DNA of 64,000 nt from Nomia melanderi (taxonomy: Eukaryota > Arthropoda > Insecta > Hymenoptera > Halictidae), in NCBI RefSeq assembly GCF_051020985.1, contig NC_135000.1:7771001-7835000 (forward strand). Reading direction: 5' to 3'. This document shows positions 58,601 through 64,000 of this stretch, in pieces. Positions within the stretch are counted from its first letter, which is position 1, and the number at the start of each line of letters is the position of its first letter. Made by a program: the position numbers and the translations under genes. The notes under the pieces are model-generated. The model was not told the DNA's origin. It saw only the letters and a list, made by a program, of their open reading frames with translations, and did not search any database.

Positions 58601-61600
58601 TGCTACTCTTGTCGCAAACACTTGTTCTTTAGTGAAGTAACTTACGAAGTTCCTACATGTCCAGATTTAAACAAAACATCCATTGATTAGTGTATCGCAA
58701 GACATTATTTTCAAATCCTGAGTAGAATAGTTACAAGAGAAAGTTCGTCTGTGCATTAAATGCAATCTTTCACATAAAACAAATGACCAGATGCAAACTC
58801 ATATGCCTATTCTTCATTGGTTTACTGATGAGCACAGATGCAGCGAAAGGTGGAGGAGGCAGAGGTAGCAGCAGAGGTCGCAGCGGAAGAGTGTACAAGT
58901 CTAGGATGCCAATTCTGATTCCTCATCGAAATCCAGCCAGTGCCAATTATTACGAGCACAAAGATGTGAGTCCATAACAATTAATATTATAGTGTAAACA
59001 ACAGGAAACATTGAATTTCTGACTACCACAGGGAGCAAGAATAGTGAAAGCTTCTCATTTCGAGTTAGACTATATGCTAGGCAGGAAGATCACTTTTTTC
59101 TGCATGGCCACTGGATTCCCAAGACCTGAGATCACATGGCTGAAGGATGGAATTGAACTGTACCATCATAAATTCTTTCAGGTACTTTTTATCAATTGAA
59201 ACTAACAAGTACAAACGATTAAGATTTAGAAACACACATTTACAGGTACACGAATGGCCTGTGGGCAATGATACTCTAAAATCAAAGATGGAAATTGATC
59301 CTGCTACGCAGCAAGATGCCGGGTATTATGAGTGTCAAGCTGACAATCAGTATGCTGTTGATCGACGCGGTTTCAGGACAGATTATGTCATGATAACTTA
59401 TTAAAATGTTTGTGACTGTATGAGCAATGACACAATTATTTTCTATAAAACTAATTATCGATAACGAAATAGTTCTTTTAGTTTTAAACGACTTAATCTA
59501 AAAAAAGAATTACAACAACAACTTAATTTTCAACTCTACAGAAGAGTAACTGTTCATAAGGAAACAATAAAAGAGACTCGTAATAATTGTTTCAGAAGAC
59601 CGATGAGTAATCCCTCCGAAGTTGTACCAACTAACCACTTGCTCAATTAAAACGTAACTGTAATTACTGTGAATCTGTGTAAGTAGAATATCTGAAACAC
59701 TCGGTTGCTCTCCTTAACGCACACGTTCCATGATCATTAAGAATTTTCTGTACGTGACAGCACACTTGGAAATTTAGAGTTCCCCCAGCTCTCATTCATT
59801 AAATCACAATTGACTCTCATAAGGGTGGTATGTCTGGTCTGCGAGGCGTAAAACATTGAAAATGGCTCACTGTTATATATCTATCCAATAAACTCCCATT
59901 AAAAAAATTCTCCATGTAAACAGAGAATATATTTTAATATAAATCTTCTCAAAATCAAAAACTCAAATTAACTGTACACAAAGAAGAAAACTTTATATAG
60001 AACGTCTCTAAAATATCTGTAGACTCCAAAATATTGGAAATTAATTCGAATTGATGCGATTGTAAATTGACTCTATTTTCATCATTTTTCCAAATCATTT
60101 AAACGCATCCACGCTATTCAAATTAGACTGCGTGAAGTATCAATGTGAAATTGAAATTTACCGATGACCGACATGCAATAAGTGTCAAAAGAATAATCGG
60201 CTCACGTATACGCTACGCAAGTGCGGTTCACCAGTATTTGCCTATACGTTTGTAATAGATAGGAGAGGACACTAGGGGAGTAATGATTAGGTGGCTGTCA
60301 GTTACATCGGAGTTCCGTGTGATCATCGTACGTTGCCTGTGCTCGGTGAGTATCTCCCGCGTGGACAAAGGTTGCACTACATTCGAAACTCTGTTCAATA
60401 ATTAAGTCTTTCAGTTTGGCTCTGTTTGATCTCAGAGTGCTCTAGTGAAGATCCTTCGTCACCTGACCTAACCACAGACTCTATTTGCTACCCCTGGTTA
60501 GTCATGCCACGCTCTATGGCCATGCTGTTGTTGTTGATCATTTTGTGTCTGAACAACCAAGAGACTCTTGGACGAAGAGGACGTACCAGAGGTAAAACTA
60601 GGTCGCGTCTCCAAATAGGACTGCCTATAACTGGGAAATACCGCGACCCAGAGAGCGACCAGTACTACAACAACAACAATGTAGGCAGATTCATTAGCGA
60701 AGTTGACTTTGTTTCAATCCTCAACTATTTTCTAAGAACAATGTTTGATTCAGGGTGCAAAGATACTGTTGGCGTCTCACTTTGATCTTGAGTATGTTCT
60801 GGGCCACAAGATTGCTTTCCTCTGTGTCGCACGTGGAAATCCACGTCCACACATTACATGGTTCAAGGATGGTGCTGAGATCTATAGCCATCTTTACCTG
60901 CATGTACGTACATACAGTCTCAATTGGAATGGTGAAGCATGGAACAGGGTGACTTAATGGATGTTCATTGTACAGGTACACGAATGGCAAGTTGGAAAGG
61001 ATAAAGTGAAGTCAAAACTAGAGATTGATCCTGCTACTCAAATGGATGCTGGAGTATATGAGTGCTCAGCTGACAATATGTACAGCATTGATCGCAGATC
61101 TTTCAAGACTGACTTTTCTATCGCTTTCGATTAAGTTTATGCTCTTTCGAGTAGTTAGAGAGTAGTTAGATTATATTAATTAAGATTATAATAGAATTTG
61201 AGAAATGTATATGTAGGTTAGGCAATGAATACAGTTAATAATAATAAAAGAGAATTTCTTATATCAAACACTCACCTCCTCTCATTTTTCACAATTTCCA
61301 TGTAATCAAAACTCCTGGCGTAAAATCCATCATCTCCAATTGCACCCCAGAAGTTACTCCACATTTTGTACGGTCTGACCAGCAATGGCGCAACGATTCC
61401 TCGTTGCTGCTCTACTAAAAGCTTTAATGTGAATTCATTGTCCAAATGAGAAACAGAATCAATGAAAAAATATCCAGAGCATTCCTTTAGCAAGCAATAG
61501 TCCCTATAGAACAACTGTTATTTTAAAGCAATAAAAATAATATTAAGTGTTCTAATTGGAATTAATCATTTCATACGTACATGGCCAGGTTTCTTGCATC

Positions 61601-62749
61601 AACTTCATTGATATCATCACTGAAGAGAATTTGTTTGCTGCTCTTGTATTCTTTCGCGTATTCGTCCATGAATGTGTCCACAGTGTGCTGATGATACTCC
61701 ACATTGTTATGAAGAAACAGATGAAGCTTTGATTTTGGGTAAGCTTGATTGTACACCGCTTTCAGGAATTCCTCCAAGAAGGGAGTAGGCTTTTCAATGA
61801 ATATAGCGATTAATACAGTTGGATACGTTTCTGGCAATGTTTTATCTAGTTCCGTTGTTCCTTCCCAGCACATCACACATCCTCCTTCGGAATTCCAAGC
61901 CTGGGCTAAGTAATTTCCCAACGAATTTAAAGATAATTTACTGCGACCATTTCCATGGAGTACCAATGGTTTCGTTTTGTAAACAGTGTTTATGAGAGAA
62001 GCTTTTCCTCCTTCGAATTTCAATTCCACGTCAGCTGTTCATAAAAATCTCATTAGTATTGTATTCTCACTGAAAATAGCAGACTCATGCGCATACATAC
62101 CAACAGCTCCATAGAGATTCTGAAATATTTCGGACTTATGATCTAACTTAATTTCATGTTCTTCTCGTAATTTCTCATTCAGATACGCTTTAGTGTAAAA
62201 AAGCTGGTCGTCGTCTCTACTCTTTATAGGATGATAAGTTGTTATTGCATAAATATCTGAAGCATAGCCTATGAAACCTCCTGAATTTAAGAAACGTTTC
62301 CCCTGCGCAACAGGAGGATATTTGGTGACTAATGATTTGTCTGGCCAACATGACCCTTCCGCGGCGAATAAAATTCTAGCGTTCATACTCTTGAATTTAC
62401 TGACAATTTCCTCCAAGCCACTTAAAAATATCACATCATAACTGAAAGATAAATATAAGTACCAATTAATGATCTATCAATCGTACGTGTTGCATTCAAA
62501 GATTTTTAAATATAAACCTGTCTGTAAATATCACAATCTTCTCCTTATCATTTTGGTACTTTTGCAGCGCTTCCTTCAAATAATTGACTTTGAATCCTCC
62601 TCCAGGACTGGTCTTTACGTTACCACCATCCCAAGGCTTTCCCAGTGCAAGCACATTCAAGTTACTGCGGAATCCATATACATCAACTGACCAAAGATAT
62701 CTCTTATATCCATCAGTCTCATTAGTGGCAACAGTGAACACAAGTACAT
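55602..62749 (-). CDS. Plod: Procollagen-lysine 2-oxoglutarate 5-dioxygenase (lysyl hydroxylase)
   Basis: Hydroxylates collagen lysines in the ER and carries a glycosyltransferase-like N-terminal half. Minus-strand exons: 62749-62518, 62441-62101, 62034-61581, 61503-61276, 57961-57640, 57555-57451, then one of two alternative exons (57099-56953 or 56911-56765), then 55886-55602, in total about 703 residues without the first exon. The N-terminal half shows VFTVATNETDGYKRY, the metal-binding FTDSYDV and FLNSGGFIGYA. The dioxygenase domain has the iron ligands in KPHHDSS (HxD) and HPGRLTHYHEG, and the 2-oxoglutarate arginine in NGTRYI, so it should be active. The intron after 57640 starts GCAAGC. 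The signal-peptide exon is missing: a candidate at 63922-63856 (MIRLMALLFFVRVSDA) needs a poor donor. The 3.3-kb intron 57962-61275 contains two Ig genes on the other strand. Confidence 0.92.
55955..56044. mobile_element. Possible 90-bp TTAA-flanked miniature element
   Basis: TTAACCCCTTGAAC on the left pairs loosely with CAAGAGGTTAA on the right, with TTAA at both edges, in the intron before the last Plod exon. The terminal repeat is only about 10 bases, so this is tentative. Confidence 0.4.
56409..56668. mobile_element. Inverted-repeat element with a second element nested in it
   Basis: Outer arms: TACAGGCTGTCGGACAAGAT then GTTGCCACACTT (56409-56439) against AAGTGTGGTAACA and TTACAACACCCTGTA (56635-56668). 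Inside lies a second structure starting TTAACACGTTAAACGC (56476) and ending GCGCTTAACGTGTAA (near 56631), about 156 bases. The layering indicates two successive insertions. It lies in the intron between the alternative exons and the last exon of Plod. Confidence 0.6.
56765..56911 (-). other. Plod: Plod alternative exon A (49 codons)
   Basis: Flanked by an acceptor (ATTTCTAG) and a GTAAGA donor, phase 0 at both ends, encoding DPRIDGGYEAVPTRDV...VFIGYYTS. It encodes the segment just before the iron-binding HxD motif. By my count 34 of 49 residues match exon B, so the two arose by tandem exon duplication and either can be spliced to the last exon in frame. Confidence 0.88.
56953..57099 (-). other. 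Plod: Plod alternative exon B (49 codons)
   Basis: Flanked by TTTAACAG and GTAAGA, phase 0 at both ends, encoding DPRITGGYENVPTRDI...VFTGYYHD. It differs from exon A mainly in the central GLHES versus KYEHQ block and at the C-terminal end. Its donor is 41 bases from the exon A acceptor, too short an intron to remove, so inclusion of both in one transcript is unlikely. Confidence 0.88.
58783..59404 (+). CDS. Secreted single-Ig-domain protein, OIG-4-like (copy 1)
   Basis: Exons 58783-58965, 59032-59181 and 59246-59404, all phase 0, give 163 residues. A signal peptide (LICLFFIGLLMSTDAAKG) is followed by a Gly/Arg/Ser-rich basic stretch (GGGGRGSSRGRSGR), then one I-set immunoglobulin domain: ASHFELDYMLG, cysteine in ITFFCMATG, tryptophan in ITWLKDG, and DAGYYECQADN with the second cysteine. 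It ends soon after the domain, with no membrane anchor. This layout matches nematode OIG-4, a secreted protein that stabilises acetylcholine receptor clusters at neuromuscular synapses. A similar role here is an inference from architecture. The gene lies in a Plod intron on the opposite strand, 1.1 kb before a paralogue with exons 2 and 3 of identical length. Confidence 0.88.
59405..60289. other. Spacer between the two Ig genes
   Basis: AT-rich; contains AATAAA near 59565 as a possible polyadenylation signal of copy 1. No gene is seen. The sequence upstream of 60290 becomes GC-richer toward the presumed start of copy 2. Confidence 0.45.
60290..60503 (+). other. Probable 5' untranslated exon and intron of Ig copy 2
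   Basis: A TCAGTT initiator-like motif near 60298 precedes a candidate noncoding exon ending at the GTGAGT donor (60346). An acceptor TCTTTCAG ends at 60414, followed by untranslated sequence to the ATG at 60504. Splice signals are good; transcript evidence is needed. Confidence 0.4.
60504..61134 (+). CDS. Secreted single-Ig-domain protein, OIG-4-like (copy 2)
   Basis: Exons 60504-60680, 60754-60903 and 60976-61134 give 161 residues. The chosen start gives MPRSMAMLLLLIILCLNNQE, a signal peptide. The frame is open further upstream but those codons precede the signal sequence and include what I take as untranslated leader. A basic GRRGRTRGKTRSR stretch and an Asn run (YYNNNN) lead into the Ig domain: ASHFDLEYVLGHKIAFLCVA, ITWFKDG, VHEWQVGKDKVKSKLEID and DAGVYECSADN. 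Exons 2 and 3 are 150 and 159 bases, the same as in copy 1, so the pair is a tandem duplication. The N-terminal linkers have diverged more than the Ig domains. Like copy 1, it has no anchor and should be secreted. Confidence 0.88.
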
Positions 62750-64000
62750 CTGAAATGCATACAATTTAAAATAATTTTATTCAGAAATACACATTGTAAA
62801 GCCTTCAATAATTAACAGTGCATAAAGACACGAAACAGGAAATTTAATAACACAGATCACCTGTATACGAATACATTAGAAAATCTATAATTTAATTCAG
62901 ATCATTAAATCAACTTAAGCTTAGCATTACTAGTTTCAAATTGAATAAAACTTCATCAATGTAAAGAGTAATTGTTCAATAAAAAACAATTAATTACTGA
63001 ACATTTGAATTGTAACAGTACCAAAATAGTATTTAGAAGTATATTTTATCTTAAGTTCAAAATAAAATAAAATATATTTCTAAATGATAAATTTAAAATA
63101 AAATAAAGATAAAATATACTTCTAAATACTATTTTGGTACTGTTAGAATTCAAATTGTTAAGTTTAAAATAAAATAAAATATATTTCTAAATGGTAAATT
63201 GAAAATAAAATAAACATACAGAAATACAAGTTTCAAAACCTATCCACGCGTACCGTGCCGAACATATATTTTTTCCCAGAACGCCACAGTATACATAAAA
63301 GTTCGTCTATTTCTGGAGTAATAACATCAGCACATGGGCTCGCCCATGGTTCTCATAGCTTTGCTTTTTCGTCATGACATCACGATTCGAACGTAACATA
63401 ACGAGCGTTACTCGCTGAGAATCATATTACTTCTCAACCGAATCATTATACAGAAATAAGCGTTATAAGAGTTACCTCATCGTCCTCAATCGAAAATTCT
63501 TTTTTCACCGGAACACCAAGTATACGCAACTCGTTGTGCAACGTGAAACTATGAAAATGAACAATTTGCATGATCGTGTAGGCGCGCGCTCGCAAATGCT
63601 CATTTAATCGTCGTGTCTTTGTAACGCAAAAATTTCGGTTCCGTTGCCATAAATACATAAAAATGGTTATTCAGATTCGCGTTGATCCGACGAGCCGACG
63701 GAACCATCCTCGTAATCACGTACGCCGTGTAACCGGAAACGGAGAGATAACTCGACCGCACTTGATCTAGTTGTCTACCAACTCGCACGAGATGCAAGAG
63801 ACGAATTAACGTTTTTATCTCTAACTGTAAAGCATTTACATGCAATTAAATCCACGGGGCCACGAAGAAATAACTGCATCGGAGACGCGAACGAAAAAGA
63901 GCAAGGCCATTAAACGAATCATCGATGTGCATCAAGATTCAAAAACATTCCGTCGCGCCCTGTCTATCCCATTATTCAATATCATTATCCCAATTCATTT
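62750..64000. other. Plod upstream intron and 5' region
   Basis: AT-rich to about 63230, with an inverted repeat at 63009-63149 and AAAATAAAATAAAATATATT-type tandem repeats nearby, then mixed composition. A minus-strand frame beginning at 63922 (MIRLMALLFFVRVSDAVISS) has signal-peptide character and could be the first Plod exon, but the only donor in the required phase (GTGGAT near 63855) is weak. The true first exon may instead lie beyond 64000. Confidence 0.35.
63009..63149. repeat. 44-bp inverted repeat (hairpin)
   Basis: The left arm at 63009-63052 (ATTGTAACAGTACCAAAATA and onward) is the reverse complement of 63106-63149, with about two mismatches by eye, and the loop is about 53 bases. 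The RNA from either strand could fold into a long hairpin. It lies in or upstream of the first Plod intron. Confidence 0.8.

Noticed and set aside
60426..60503. Upstream extension of the Ig copy 2 frame (26 codons before the chosen start)
   Set aside because: It would put a polar Ser/Asp/Pro-rich stretch before the signal peptide. The ATG at 60504 directly precedes the hydrophobic core, and the acceptor at 60414 marks the upstream part as leader.

Overview
The window is eukaryotic nuclear DNA and reads as an insect, most likely a hymenopteran (bee or ant type). It has small-intron genes with GT-AG boundaries, AT-rich spacers broken by GC-rich islands, many microsatellites, and short TTAA-flanked (piggyBac-type) non-autonomous elements. 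The insect assignment rests on protein similarity recognised by eye; the order is an inference.

Layout. From 1 to about 14.8 kb there is no gene I can support. This stretch holds TTAA-flanked miniature elements, a 33-bp minisatellite, a 145-bp tandem repeat inside one element, a large inverted repeat and GC islands. From 14.8 to 21 kb lies Mkp3 (MAPK phosphatase, + strand, four coding exons), with a CRE/CCAAT/E-box cluster and a purine-rich leader upstream and a long AT-rich 3' flank. From 21 to 24 kb is Plaa (- strand), head to head with Ost48 (24.3-25.9 kb, + strand) across a 0.5-kb shared promoter. From 27.3 to 42.3 kb is Vps13D (+ strand, 21 exons, about 3,990 residues), with a single 6.76-kb exon. 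A TPRG1-like gene follows (44.0-46.3 kb, +). A 4.9-kb spacer (46.3-51.2 kb) holds a C/G-rich satellite flanked by an old direct duplication and by CTCF-like motifs. Vps37A (51.2-53.7 kb, +) follows. Plod (lysyl hydroxylase, - strand) fills 55.6 to at least 62.7 kb, and two tandem single-Ig-domain secreted protein genes sit on the opposite strand inside one of its introns. A small, apparently frameshifted reading frame (54.86-55.28 kb, -) lies between Vps37A and Plod.

The genes do not form a pathway. Several act in membrane and protein traffic: Vps13D (lipid transfer, mitochondria and autophagy), Vps37A (ESCRT-I), Plaa (ubiquitin/p97), Ost48 (N-glycosylation) and Plod (collagen modification in the ER). 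This looks like ordinary neighbourhood, not an operon.

Most notable observations: (1) a pair of tandem 49-codon Plod exons that look mutually exclusive, separated by only 41 bases; (2) two GC-AG introns, one in Vps37A and one in Plod; (3) two tandem Ig genes nested antisense in a Plod intron; (4) a miniature element whose empty target site is preserved in a neighbouring tandem repeat unit; (5) a CTCF-like motif cluster around a duplicated satellite block. Exon boundaries were worked out by hand from phase and splice sites and may be off by a base in places.
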